This document shows positions 42,001-57,000 of a DNA stretch of 64,000 nucleotides, piece by piece; the stretch's first letter is position 1, and each line of letters begins with the position of its first letter. The position numbers and the translations under genes are program-made. The notes beneath the pieces are model-generated. The model searched no databases. It saw only the letters and a program-made list of their open reading frames with translations, and was not told the origin of the DNA. The DNA comes from Leuctra nigra (taxonomy: Eukaryota > Arthropoda > Insecta > Plecoptera > Leuctridae): assembly GCA_934045905.1 (NCBI GenBank), contig OW203765.1:15067409-15131408 (forward strand), in the 5' to 3' direction.

Positions 42001-45000
42001 ACAGCATTTAATTTTGGGGCTGCGAATATAGTAGCTACCTAGGATGATTTTTTTAGTGAAAAAAGACCATACAAAGTTTACATTTATACAGGTACCTACC
42101 TACTATGTATACATTTTTAAATCCCCACTGTCAGTAAAAAATAAATAATTTTCCACATTACTATCCAAACGGTTTTAATATGAAATGAATGATGATAGGA
42201 TTGCAAATAGATGTAAAATTTAGAGCTAGTGAGAAATTGAAATTGTGAACCTGGTAGCATGAACTGGTGATGAACGGAGTTCCCCCCCCCCCATCCCCCC
42301 CGATAGACTTCCACCTTGACGCTGTGGTGGGGCTTAAGGGGCCGACCCACATTACGGGCTGGTGCCAACTAAGAGCAGTTCAACGTCGACCTAGTTCCAT
42401 GCTCTACCCAAATTCACGGGCCGGCCTTCCCCCCTCGAGGTAGTAATCCCCCTAAAATCGGGTCCCACCGGCCCAAAGCCTCCCCCCCCCCCCCCCCCCC
42501 GGTCCGTCACCAAACGGCCTGACATTCCCACCCAGTGCTGGACTCCTCCGCGCCGGGCCGGGCCCTTTTTGGTCGACCCCTCCCAATGCCCTCCCTATTA
42601 TTCAACAAAGTTAACAGAATCTTAATGTGCGAAAACTGACCTCGATGTCGACGCGCTGTTAAACAGTATATTATACCTACCACTACTGAACGGAGTGAGT
42701 GACACCGCAGAGCCGCTGCATTCAATCACTCGGCTTCTATGATGGTTGGGTGTTTATCAACAATGCGTTTCACCCCTACCTACCTATTCCAAACTAGTTT
42801 TCAACTAAAGTAGGTATATCGATAGGTTTTATATGATCAGTATAATCTAGTGGAGCGGTCGCTCCACGCCAGCCAAGTCGTACGGCGCGCGCACACTCTC
42901 ATATAAAGGCTGGAGCGAACCCACTATTACTGTAAGCATCAAAGTGGCATTTTCGGCCTACTGGATCTTAAAATTGAGAAATCTCACATTGTTGCGAAAT
43001 ATCTTAATTTCGAGCTATGGCCCACCCTACAACATATACCAAATTTGGGAACAATAGGTTACGCCCTTTGCGCGCTAGAGGGCCGTGAAAACAGTGTTTT
43101 AGGGCGGTTTTCATAATAATAATAATCTTAGTAGTAGTAGGCTGGAGCTAAAATCCGGTAAACAGGCCACAGCCTAAACGGCTGAACCGATTGATCTCAC
43201 ATTTTTACCACGTGTGCACTTTTGGCGTCTGATTTAACCTTGTCCCCATGAATTTTTTGTGCCGCCATTTTGAAACCGGAAGTGGCATCATATCTCGACA
43301 ACCGCTGGACCGATTGGAACGAAATTTGCGCCAAACGATTCAGACGGTCATCTATATGCATTATCAGTAGCAAAATACTAAAAATTATGTTAACGAAACC
43401 GGAAATGACGTCATGAAATTTGAAATACATCGATTTGCATTTCAGCAACAACTGTTGATCCGATTGTCTTGATATTTATGTAACGTTTGTACTTTTGATA
43501 TTTCATTTGACTTGTTATAAAACCAACCGGAAGCCGCCATTTTGAAACCGGAAGTGACATCATGTCTCAAAAACGGCTAAACAGATTAGAACAAAACCAG
43601 CGCTAAACGATTTAGACGGTCAACTTTATGTAATCAGTAATATTTGATGATTCAAATATCGAAACCGGAAATGACGTCACACATTTTATGACCTATACCG
43701 GAAATGACGTCATAAATATGCTAAATGACGCTAAATTCACCACTTTATACTTTAAAATAGATATAAGTAAACGTACTTTGTAAATAATTATAAATTCAAG
43801 GTTGCAGTGTTCTCGGCGGCCATTTTTAAAACCGGAAGTGACGTCATATATCGTAAACGGTTGTACCGATTGCAACCTAAGTTTGGAAATGTGTTGGACT
43901 AATAATTATGAATTCAAGACGACATTATTTTCGGCCGCCATTGTTAAAACCGGAAGTGACGTCATATATCGTAAACGGTTGTACCGATTGCAACCTAAGT
44001 TTGGAAATGTGTTGGACTAATAATTATGAATTCAAGACGACATTATTTTCGGCCGCCATTGTTAAAACCGGAAGTGACGTCAAATATCGAAAATGGCTGT
44101 ACCGATTGCAATCAAATTTTGGAAATGTGTTGTACTAATAATTATGAATTCAAGACGACATTATTTTCGGCCGCCATTGTTAAAACCGGAAGTGACGTCA
44201 TATATCGAAAATGGCTGTACCGATTGCAACCAAATTTTGGAAATGTGTTGTACTAATAATTATGAATTCAAGACGACATTATTTTCGGCCGCCATTGTTA
44301 AAACCGGAAGTGACGTCATATATCAAAAACGGCTGTACCGATTGCAACCAAATTTTGGAAATGTGTAGGAGTAATAATTATGAATTCAAGACGACATTAT
44401 TTTCGGCCGCCATTGCTAAAACCGGAAGTGACGTCATATATCGAAAACGGCTGGACCGATTGTAACGAAACTTAAAGCTATTCTTCTTGGATAATTATTT
44501 TAATCTTATATACCAAACGCAACTTTTCTAAGTATCCAAATCGGCATAGGCGTATTTTTTTAAAGAAGTAAGTTCTTGCACGGACACAAGCTGTGCTACA
44601 AGCTGTATGAATAAACTAACAAAAGAAGTGATATCCCAGAAAAAAACACTACGTGTAAAAAAGGCAGCCAAGTCTCTTTACTTTAAAAAAATTCAACACC
44701 GAAAAGGAGTGATATCAAAAAAGGAGCCAAGTCAATGACATTTCCAAATATTTAATCGTATCTTTGAAATAAAAGTATAAACACCGAGAAATACTTTACA
44801 AAAGGACTTGGCGCATCGCATTGTAACGAAACTTAAAGCTATTCTTCTTGGATAATTATTTTAATCTTATATACCAAACGCAACTTTTCTAAGTATCCAA
44901 ATCGGCATAGGCGTATTTTTTTAAAGAAATAAGTTCTTGCACGGACACAAGCTGTGCTACAAGCTGTATGAATAAACTAACAAAAGAAGTGATATCCCAG

Positions 45001-48000
45001 AAAAAAACACTCCGTGTAAAAAAGGCAGCCAAGTCTCTTTACTTTAAAAAAATTCAACACCGAAAAGGAGTGATATCAAAAAAGGAGCCAAGTCAATGAC
45101 ATTTCCAAATATTTAATCGTATCTTTGAAATAAAAGTATAAACACCGAGAAATACTTTACAAAAGGACTTGGCGCATCGTTTTTTTAAAGACATTTTTCT
45201 ATTCATAAGCATGTGCCATTTATATACAACCGTCATTTTGAATGTTTAGAATAATAGGGAAACATCTTTCAATTAGGTACATATTATACATACCTTCTGT
45301 AAAATATTTTCTATATGAATATATACGCTATGAAACTTGTTGTCTATGCTTTCTATAAATATACACAATAGTTATCTTCGTAATATTGTTTCGTGGTGAA
45401 TATAATTAAGTCTCATGCGTTATACCTTCTCATCATGTAACAATTTCTATTAATACACATTTTATAAAAATACATTTCACAAAGAAGACAGTCATATTGA
45501 ATTTCTATTAAAAAATTTAACTTTATACACTTGACACTTCAAAAATATATAATTGTGTTCCATTAGTTAGTAATTATTTGACAACGTTTCATGATTTCCT
45601 TCAGTCAAGGTCAAATTATGAAAAGATACCAGTCTAATATCGCCATATTAACAGTACTGCAAGAATATGTATGAGCCCACTTCCAATTGATATGAAGGGA
45701 TGTGTGTTGTGAAAAATATCCGACCGAACCGGGGCACGAACTTGGGACCTCTCACTTGCCGGGCGAGAGCTCTACCAACTGAGCTACCCGATCGGACGGG
45801 CGGACATTAGACACAACACACTGATGAGGATCCTGACTCCTGACTCCATGGAAGTTTTCCAAAGAAACCTACATTCTCACCACTTCCAATTGTTATGTAA
45901 TTCTTTCACCCTTATATTACTTATATATTACAGCATAAAATCATGCTTCTATCGCCATTGACAAAACTATAAAATAGTCATTACTAAAAGTAGCTTGATT
46001 CATAGATTCTGGCTCTAATAGAAAGAGGAAAATGTACCTACTTGTAAATTTCTTTCCACTTTTAGGATAGAATGATGTCTTTAAAAAAACGATGCGCCAA
46101 GTCCTTTTGTAAAGTATTTCTCGGTGTTTATACTTTTATTTCAAAGATACGATTAAATATTTGGAAATGTCATTGACTTGGCTCCTTTTTTGATATCACT
46201 CCTTTTCGGTGTTGAATTTTTTTAAAGTAAAGAGACTTGGCTGCCTTTTTTACACGGAGTGTTTTTTTCTGGGATCGTATTGACATCAGTAGGTATACAA
46301 CTTTTATGGATGCTTGTAAAATTTCTACTGAAATTTTGACCCAGGGATGTGGTAGTTTAGAAGCTGGCTCCTTGCTCCTACGCTGTCCAAGTGAATGGAA
46401 AATATTTCTAGGTAGAAGGAACTGAAAGTTCATCAGTCGAAGAGGCTGATGTCAACGTCGACTTCCACATTGACAATTTGACGTGCAAGTTGAATGCCCA
46501 CAATGGCCATTCAAAGAACTAGAACTAAGTAATGCCAGTAATTCAGAGAATAGAACTATCAGTGATAATGTTGAGTGTATAGTAGGTACTAATTTTTTAT
46601 CATAGTATAAAAATTACAAATCTTAGTGCCGAATGCTTCCAAGGCTACGCTCGGCAACACAACAGTACCTAGGTATGTGAATAAGTTTGAATGACTTTTA
46701 GGTAGTGATCTTCTTTGACAATTTATTCATATTATTAATCAATGAAATGAGTGCTAACCTACTAGAGCTAGATGCCGAGTTAGCGTTTAACTAGGTACCT
46801 ACTTCTGAAGGTGCGATAAAATCACTTTCAGACAATTTTCCGATTGCTTCAAATACTGTTTTAGGCTTTGTTGAGTGTTTACCTACATAGGTAAGTAGTA
46901 GCTGATGAAACTAAATAATTGTGGTTATAAGTTTATTTTAACATATTGTACAATAGTCAATAAAGGGAGACTACCTAGTTAGACTGCAGCAACAAAATGT
47001 TAGCTCTCTTTGAGCTAAACTAACCTTATAAATAGTACAAGAACTTGCAGAATTTCATTGCTAAACGCTACACAACACATTCAAGTCGAATTCTATTGGC
47101 AATATTAGTTGCCATGAATAATATTATTCTAAATTTTTATTAATATATGTACCTTTGTTTAATGTGATAAATCATAATTTGAAATGTCATTTTCAAACTG
47201 GGTCTGAATTTAAATGGCTGCCGCCTCAATCAACATAAGCAAAGCTTTTCACAAGAAAATAATTCCACCCATTTTGTCTTCAATGTTAGGATCTTTGGAA
47301 ATTGGCAGATTGCCTAGCGCTTCTGTAGGCCGAAATTGGAACTACGCAAGCTCCGTTGAACGGCAGGAGAAGGGGGAGAGAGGAGTGCATGAAGAAGGTG
47401 GTGGTTTTAAAGGAAAACCTCCAGTAACAACATCAATTTTGTTTTTCGCGCCGCCATTTTGTCGGAGTGCGGCGGAGTGGAGGGGGCAACTCTACCAAAT
47501 ATTTCCGAGCGAGAAACAGTGCACTGAGTGCGCACCCAGTGTGCACCACTTTCCAGTCGAATACGAAAACATTGCCCCAGAGCAACTGCACACTGCCAGT
47601 CGAACACGCCACTTGCACTCAGTGCAGCTCAGTGCAACCCCAGTGCGGCCAGCCGAAAACGACATTAACTTCTGCGATAGTGGAGAGTGGAGAGCAGCTC
47701 TCGCATTGGCTGACAGCTGTCACGTGACCTTATTGACGAACTCCACTCTCCACTCTCGCATAAGTTGACATTGTGTCCGGTGTTTAAGGGAACAGCAACA
47801 GAGAGAGTCCTTGAAGGAGGTGTTGGATTGGAGTATTCAACGGTTCAATTGTGTATGCACACATGTTGTATTCATTGAAATGTGATGATTCACAAGGTGC
47901 TAATAATTCTCTGTTTTTGTCAGGTTTTGCGGAATCAGCCGGAAAACTTGTATGCGTTCATCGCTGAGTATTTAAACGCGATGTTGATGACCCAGGACAG

Positions 48001-51000
48001 GGCCGAAGGTGAGTGAAATATCAATACCAGGTATAACCTTGCATTCTACCTATATTATTCTCAACAACATCCGTCTTTCTCGATGTGCATAGTCATGAAC
48101 ATGAAGAGCTGAGGTTTAAAACGCAACAAGTTTACTTTTGTACTACGAGATAAACACGAACAACCTGTTTTGAGCAATAGCAGTCCTCATGGAAATAGAA
48201 CATTTCACACGGTTGTAGATGTCCACCAATCATGTTTTTTTTCATCCAATAGAACCTGCTCCGATGCAATAGGCCACATACCTACTATATTTTTTTCCGA
48301 GTGTTGTGTCTCGCACCCCAACTGCCATGCCTCTCTATCCATCCATTGGTCCTCCAGCAGCTCTCTCTTCCTCATCGCCTCAACAAACTCCTCTTGCCAT
48401 GCTCTCTCAGGACGACAACGCTTTCTCCTCCCGACAGGACTCCAGTCCACATTCTCTGAGGCCACCTGTCGGGATCCATCCGTCGCATATGTCCATACCA
48501 CAGCAACATCTTCTTTTCAATACTAGGAAAACGCTCAGTGTAACGCGTTGATGAGCGAGCACAAAACATGCAACATCCCCATTGTAACGATGCACGACAC
48601 GACACAAGACGATTTTCTCTGCAATTTTTCAATCTCCATAATACTCTGGATGAATAACAGATCCATTGTGTCGTGAAGTCTTACTTACATACCTTCTCCA
48701 GTTAACTCGTAAAATTACAATAAATACTTGACTGATTGGGCTAACAATATGTAAAATTTAATATTAAGTTGGTCTTGATCACCATGCAAAATTTGAACTA
48801 CATGTGAACATTTTGATTGTCGACCAATCAGAAGATATTATTTAAACTTAAACCAATTAGAGGATTTGTCCTTTGTACTGCATCCGATTTTATGCGCTAG
48901 CTCAAAAATGCTTTCATTTTACTGTACATTGTTGATAGCTTGGCTGCTCTACAGGCCTTGCCTTGGAACAGAAGCTTAAAGAAGGCAGGGATGACAATTT
49001 AGTATACATTTTTCAAGATTACGGAATAAAATGACCTTTAAATGACAAAACTTTTGAAAATAACGACATATTAAACTGAAAATTGGCAAAAATACCAAAA
49101 ATGTTGGTACCAATGACCACGCGAAGTTTTAAGTTGATCGGTTAATCTGTTCTAGTTTAAATGTCAAAAATCACATGAAAAATGGTTTTAAATTTGAACC
49201 AATAGGAGGATTTGGCTGAAACTTTTTATGATTGGGTACAATGTTGGTTGCAATGTTTTTGCTAAATTTCAAATTGATCAAAGCAACCAATCAAAAGATA
49301 ATTTTTTAAAAATTTGAACCAATCACAGGATCCCGTTCAAAAACGATCCCAGAGACCGCACAGATTACGTGAGTATGTGTGCAAAATTTCAGATCGATTG
49401 GTTGTGAGGTTTGACCTGGGCAGTGCAGGCAAAAAAAAAAAAAAAAAAAAAAACACAGAGAAAGTGCCATAAGAGTACCGTGGTGACGCTCGCTACGCTC
49501 GCTCAATCATCTTACTGCTTTTCTTATAGTTATCTGTTTTCTTATTTTATCATTCCATATTTTGTAGCATTGAAACTCGATAACCCTTCTCAGAAAATCA
49601 ATGTCAGTAGCCAATAACCGGTCCCTATTTCATTTTGTGATGTGTCCACGTTTCATGCCCATATGTAATACCCTATTATTCTGCTCATGTAACTCATGAT
49701 TCTTTGCACGCACTATATTATGTTTCTACCCACGCATTTCATGTCTCCGCCCATGTACCTAACTCATGTTTCAGCCCATGTATCCCATGTTCCTGCCCAT
49801 GTAACAGTTCTCTGTGTTTGCTTGCAGCGGCGTCCCAGCTGATCCACGGCATGCTCACCAATGACGTCACCTACGAAGCCATGTTGGAGCGTCGCGGCGT
49901 CTCGGCGCCGCTCGCCAACGCCGCCGCCATCGTGGTCCAGGTACACTCACGCTCAGATCATTATTGCTCAGACATGCAAATGGCCAGACATACTAATTCA
50001 GGCTCCGGGGTTTAATCCCTCGGACGTTCATCTACGACGTGACGTTTATCATCTATCATATTATTCATAATCACTCATCGATAGGCAATATAATAAATGC
50101 AGACAAATAGGAGCCAGGGTCGACCTACCCATATCATCCCTCGAATTCGCCGACCCCAATCGGCTCCTACCGACCCAAACCATTCCGCTCTCGGTCCGTC
50201 CCCATTGCGGCCTGGCATCCCCCCAGTGTGTGACTCCCCCTCACCGGTGCCCTTTTGATCGACCCCTTTCCCACGACTTCCTATGACATTATAAAATATA
50301 ATCGTGCGCAAAATTATCAAGTTGTCGACCCGCCATTGAACAACATTAATCTTATATATTCTTATCTGGTACCTGGTGGGTAATAAAGCGTTGATTTAGA
50401 GGAGGAGTTGGTTGAATGTGATCTGATTGGTCTGATTACAGGCTGCATACAGAGGATATCTCGCTAGAAAATACGTCAAGACAATGAGGGATAATGAAGG
50501 TAAGATGAAAGGAACTCTAACGATGGCGTCAGAAATGCAAGGCAAACGTCCAAATATATACACTATTGCCACAAAGAGATTCTCAAATTATTCTGACAAA
50601 CCCCGGACCCAGGGGCCCTATTCTACATCTCGTTTTGATCTCGTCGCGGCCGCCTTCGTTTCGCCGTAATGCTATCATAATGGCAGTGAAACGAAGGCGG
50701 CCGCGACGAGATAAAAAAAAGATATAGAAGAGGCCCCCAGAACCTCTCTCTTTCAGGGCGAGAGCTCCAACAAGACTCTAGACACCGGTGCAATATGCAT
50801 TAACATGGCCGTGACTCGGACTCGGGCCGAATCCGGCATATTGAAGTTATAGAATACCGCCCCCTGGTAGACGCTCCCGAATCCACCCTCTCCACGCTTG
50901 TTCCAGGCACCGTGCTGGACGTGTACCTGGACTCGCTGGGGGTCAGCAAGGACGTGGCCAGTCTCCGAGCCATCAAGATCCAGGCGGCGTTCCGTGGCCA

Positions 51001-54000
51001 CCTGGCGCGTGAGGCGCTCAAGCTCACCTTCTACCACGACGGTCAGTAGTGCTTGACCCTTGCATTCACAGTCTAATGGATATAATTTCCGCATCAGAGT
51101 AAGTTCTTTAATAAATTACATAGTACATCTTCGAGGGCTGAAGAGTATGCGATCCAACTAACAGCTGAAATATGGAATAGGTACCTACTCAGGGGCCGTA
51201 TTCTAGAACTTTTAAATTCCCAATTCTGATGGAATCTGATTCGGTGCAAGGTTAATCCCCGTGACCGGATTCCATCAGGAATGGAATTGGGAAAACGTTC
51301 TAGAATACGCCTCCAGTGACACGCATTGTTTAACTTATGTATTAATAATCAGGTTGAAGTACAGTCACGATTACAGATATTACTTTAACAAGTATACTAT
51401 TATTTGGGTCTGCTTCTGGTGTGGGAAAGTTTCAAGCAGCTGGCATAGTGATTGTTACACAGACGGTACTTCCAGGAAGAAAAGCAGTTCAACGTAGGTT
51501 CTGTTATTCCGTTGACGCTGTAGTTTAAATTTGAGATCGCTTTTACTCAAGTGCTATGTCTCTGACATGATATATTTAGCAAGTTCTGTCCAAGAAGAGA
51601 TAAACCTACCAGAAGATCGTATTCTCTGTGTGTCCAAACGACTGGTGTTACAGAGTACGTGGAGCCGGAGAACCGCGGCGACATCGATACCAACATCCTG
51701 GCCAAAGTCCTGGAGTCCCTGGGGGTCACTCTGGAGGAAGCCACTAACGCTGCTATCATCATACAAGTATGTCTCCAAACATCCTGGCCAGAGTCCTGGC
51801 GTCTCTGGGAGTCACTCTGGAGGAAGCCACTAACGCTGCTATCATCATACAAGTATGTCTCCAAACATCCTGGCCAGAGTCCTGGCGTCTCTGGGAGTCA
51901 CTCTGGAGGAAGCCACTAACGCTGCTATCATCATACAAGTATGTGTCCAAACATCCTGGACAGAGTCCTGGCGTCTCTGGGGGTCACTCTGGAGGAAGCC
52001 ACTAACGCTGCTATCATCATACAAGTATGTGTCCAAACATCCTGGCCAGAGTCCTGGCGTCTCTGGGGGTCACTCTGGAGGAAGCCACTAACGCTGCTAT
52101 CATCATACAAGTATGTGTCCAAACATCCTGGCCAGAGTCCTGGCGTCTCTGGGAGTCACTCTGGAGGAAGCCACTAACGCTGCTATCATCATACAAGTAT
52201 GTGTCCAAACATCCTGGCCAGTGTCCTGGCGTCTCTGGGAGTCACTCTGGAGGAAGCCACTAACGCTGCTATCATCATACAAGTATGTGTCCAAACATCC
52301 TGGCCAGAGTCCTGGCGTCTCTGGGGGTCACTCTGGAGGAAGCCACTAACGCTGCTATCATCATACAAGTATGTGTCCAAACATCCTGGCCAGAGTCCTG
52401 GCGTCTCTGGGGGTCACTCTGGAGGAAGCCACTAACGCTGCTATCATCATACAAGTATGTGTCCAAACATCCTGGCCAGAGTTCTGGCGTCTCTGGGGGT
52501 CACTCTGGAGGAAGCCACTAACGCTGCTATCATCATACAAGTATGTGTCCAAACATCCTGGCCAGAGTCCTGGCGTCTCTGGGGGTCACTCTGGAGGAAG
52601 CCACTAACGCTGCTATCATCATACAAGTATGTGTCCAAACATCCTGGCCAGTGTCCTGGCGTCTCTGGGAGTCACTCTGGAGGAAGCCACTAACGCTGCT
52701 ATCATCATACAAGTATGTGTCCAAACATCCTGGCCAGAGTCCTGGCGTCGCTGGGAGTCACTCTGGAGGAAGCCACTAACGCTGCTATCATCATACAAGT
52801 ATGTGTCCAAACATCCTGGCCAGTGTCCTGGCGTCTCTGGGGGTCACTCTGGAGGAAGCCACTAACGCTGCTATCATCATACAAGTATGTGTCCAAACAT
52901 CCTGGCCAGAGTCCTGGCGTCTCTGGGAGTCACTCTGGAGGAAGCCACTAATGCTGCTATCATCATACAAGTATGTGTCCAAACATCCTGGCCAGAGTCC
53001 TGGCGTCTCTGGGGGTCACTCTGGAGGAAGCCACTAACGCTGCTATCATCATACAAGTATGTGTCCAAACATCCTGGCCAGAGTCCTGGCGTCTCTGGGG
53101 GTCACTCTGGAGGAAGCCACTAACGCTGCTATCATCATACAAGTATGTGTCCAAATATCCTGGCCAGAGTCCTGGCGTCTCTGGGGGTCACTCTGGAGGA
53201 AGCCACTAACGCTGCTATCATCATACAAGTATGTGTCCAAACATCCTGGCCAGAGTCCGGGCGTCTCTGGGAGTCACTCTGGAGGAAGCCACTAACGCTG
53301 CTATCATCATACAAGTATGTGTCCAAACATCCTGGCCAGAGTCCTGGCGTCTCTGGGGGTCACTCTGGAGGAAGCCACTAACGCTGCTATCATCATACAA
53401 GTATGTGTCCAAATATCCTGGCCAGAGTCCTGGCGTCTCTGGGGGTCACTCTGAAGGAAGCCACTAACGCTGCTATCATCATTCAAGTATGTGTCCAAAC
53501 ATCCTGGCCAGAGTCCTGGCGTCTCTGGGGGTCACTCTGGAGGAAGCCACTAACGCTGCTATCATCATACAAGTATGTGTCCAAACATCCTGGCCAGAGT
53601 CCTGGCGTCTCTGGGAGTCACTCTGGAGGAAGCCACTAACGCTGCTATCATCATACAAGTATGTGTCCAAACATCCTGGCCAGAGTCCTGGCGCCTCTGG
53701 GGGTCACTCTGGAGGAAGCCACTAACGCTGCTATCATCATACAAGTATGTGTCCAAACATCCTGGCCAGAGTCCTGGCGTCTCTGGGGGTCACTCTGGGG
53801 GAAGCCACTAACGCTGCTATCATCATACAAGTATGTGTCCAAACATCCTGGCCAGAGTCCTGGCGTCTCTGGGGGTCACTCTGGAGGAAGCCACTAACGC
53901 TGCTATCATCATACAAGTATGTGTCCAAACATCCTGGCCAGAGTCCTGGCGTCTCTGGGGGTCACTCTGGAGGAAGCCACTAACGCTGCTATCATCATAC

Positions 54001-57000
54001 AAGTATGTGTCCAAACATCCTGGCCAGAGTCCTGGCGTCTCTGGGGGTCACTCTGGAGGAAGCCACTAACGCTGCTATCATCATACAAGTATGTGTCCAA
54101 CCATCCTGGCCAGAGTCCTGGCGTCTCTGGGGGTCACTCTGAAGGAAGCCACTAACGCTGCTATCATCATACAAGTATGTGTCCAAACATCCTGGCCAGA
54201 GTCCTGGCGTCTCTGGGAGTCACTCTGGAGGAAGCCACTAACGCTGCTATCATCATTCAAGTATGTGTCCAAACATCCTGGCCAGAGTCCTGGCGTCTCT
54301 GGGGGTCACTCTGGAGGAAGCCACTAACGCTGCTATCATCATACAAGTATGTGTCCAAACATCCTGGCCAGAGTCCTGGCGTCTCTGGGGGTCACTCTGG
54401 AGGAAGCCACTAACGCTGCTATCATCATACAAGTATGTGTCCAAACATCCTGGCCAGAGTCCTGGCGTCTCTGGGAGTCACTCTGGAGGAAGCCACTAAC
54501 GCTGCTATCATCATACAAGTATGTGTCCAAACATCCTGGCCAGAGTCCTGGCGTCTCTGGGGGTCACTCTGGAGGAAGTTACTAACGCTGCTATCATCAT
54601 ACAAGTATGTGTCCAAACATCCTGGCCAGAGTCCTGGCGTCTCTGGGGGTCACTCTGGAGGAAGCCACTAACGCTGCTATCATCATACAAGTATGTGTCC
54701 AAACATCCTGGCCAGAGTCCTGGCGTCTCTGGGGGTCACTCTGAAGGAAGCCACTAACGCTGCTATCATCATACAAGAATGTGTCCAAACATCCTGGCCA
54801 GAGTCCTGGCGTCTCTGGGAGTCACTCTGGAGGAAGCCACTAACGCTGCTATCATCATACAAGTATGTGTCCAAACATCCTGGCCAGAGTCCTGGCGTCT
54901 CTGGGGGTCACTCTGGAGGAAGCCACTAACGCTGCTATCATCATACAAGTATGTGTCCAAACATCCTGGCCAGAGTCCTGGTGTCTCTGGGGGTCACTCT
55001 GGAGGAAGCCACTAACGCTGCTATCATCATACAAGTATGTGTCCAAACATCCTGGCCAGAGTCCTGGCGTCTCTGGGGGTCACTCTGGAGGAAGCCACTT
55101 ACGCTGCTATCATCATACAAGTATGTGTCCAAACATCCTGGCCAGAGTCCTGGCGTCTCTGGGGGTCACTCTGGAGGAAGCCACTAACGCTGCTATCATC
55201 ATACAAGTATGTGTCCAAACATCCTGGCCAGAGTCCTGGCGTCTCTGGGGGTCACTCTGGAGGAAGCCACTAACGCTGCTATCATCATACAAGTATGTGT
55301 CCAAACATCCTGGCCAGAGTCCTGGCGTCTCTGGGGGTCACTCTGGAGGAAGCCACTAACGCTGCTATCATCATACAAGTATGTGTCCAAACATCCTGGC
55401 CAGAGTCCTGGCGTCTCTGGGGGTCACTCTGGAGGAAGCCACTAACGCTGCTATCATCATACAAGTATGTGTCCAAACATCCTGGCCAGAGTCCTGGCGT
55501 CTCTGGGGGTCACTCTGGAGGAAGCCACTAACGCTGCTATCATCATACAAGTATGTGTCCAAACATCCTGGCCAGAGTCCTGGCGTCTCTGGGGGTCACT
55601 CTGGAGGAAGCCACTAACGCTGGTATCATCATACAAGTATGTGTCCAAACATCCTGGCCAGAGTCCTGGCGTCTCTGGGGGTCACTCTGGAGGAAGCCAC
55701 TAACGCTGCTATCATCATACAAGTATGTGTCCAAACATCCTGGCCAGAGTCCTGGCGTCTCTGGGGGTCACTCTGGAGGAAGCCACTAACGCTGCTATCA
55801 TCATACAAGTATGTGTCCAAACATCCTGGCCAGAGTCCTGGCGTCTCTGGGGGTCACTCTGGAGGAAGCCACTAACGCTGCTATCATCATACAAGTATGT
55901 GTCCAAACATCCTGGCCAGAGTCCTGGCGTCTCTGGGAGTCACTCTGGAGGAAGCCACTAACGCTGCTATCATCATACAAGTATGTGTCCAAACATCCTG
56001 GCCAGAGTCCTGGCGTCTCTGGGGGTCACTCTGGAGGAAGCCACTAACGCTGCTATCACCATACAAGTATGTGTCCAAACATCCTGGCAGTGATGATTTC
56101 AGACATTTTCAGAAGGGGGGGCAATCCAAATTGAAGGGGGGGGGGGGGGCACAACAAATATACATATAAAAGAGAATGTAAATAAGGGCTCCTTTAATCT
56201 GACAAGGAAAAACGGTTTAATCTGGTCCCGGCAAATCAATATGAATGTGAGCCCTTAAGTGATGGGAATGCAAATCAATCCACCTAATTCAGCGTTTGGT
56301 ATGTGTTGTCATGTAATAGGGTTGACAAGCCATGACTCGAAATAAGAGGACTGCAGATCTAGAGAAGGAAATTGTACATGTGCTATCCAAAAACCATATT
56401 CTGGGGAAATCACATTGCTCACGACACCAATGCGGGTCCGGGCCGCACAGGCCCGGGAAAAATTTGGATTTAAAAAATTTATTTGAGCTATTTCTATGCG
56501 TTTTGGAATAATCATTTTTAGAGATTTTGATTAGTACGTAAATCTGATATTTCCACAATTATGGTCATTTTTCTAACAGCATCTAGAAGTGAATTATCAT
56601 TAAATTTCCATAATTTTGGGCCCCTCAGCAACATGCAGGTTTGGGGCCGCACAGGCCCGGGAAAATTTTGAATTTCAAAAATAAATGTAAGTCATTTCTA
56701 TGCGTTTTGGACTATACAATTCGGAGAAAATAATTCATTTTAATTCATTACTTATTAATAAATGGCATTTTTTTTTTACAAATATTTAACAACAAATTAT
56801 AAAACCCGGACATTTCGTCAAATTCCTAAAAAGCCGCCCGGATAAAAAAGACACCCAAAAAAGAGGACATGTCCGGGCAAAACCGGACGAATGGCAACCC
56901 TCAAGCGACATGAGTATAGGTAGTCCAACATTCTCATAACATTCTATCCATAGTTCATATGAATATAATTTGATGATATATTTGATAACTATTTTAGAGT

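Larger units (their letters stand above)
42847..46274 (-). mobile_element. Composite Helitron-like element, copy 2
   Basis: It is nearly identical to copy 1: the minus-strand start is TCCCAGAAAAAAACACTCCG preceded by A, and the end is the GTGGAGCGACCGCTCCAC hairpin plus CTAG. It is longer because the 118-bp array has more units and because a 361-bp segment is duplicated (44461 and 44822). It sits in intron 1 of the RIIa/IQ gene. Confidence 0.6.

Noticed and set aside
47214..47768. 184-codon open frame in intron 1
   Set aside because: It overlaps an interspersed inverted repeat with a partner at 39131, has low-complexity composition and no recognisable domain or splice logic.
51692..56087. 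CRISPR-like array
   Set aside because: Units are contiguous, with no unique spacers, and the DNA is a eukaryotic exon/intron junction. It is a minisatellite.
51547..56169. More than a hundred 63- and 78-codon frames on both strands
   Set aside because: They are periodic translations of the 86-bp array, each ended by the same TAA or equivalent. None has an independent start, splice context or domain.
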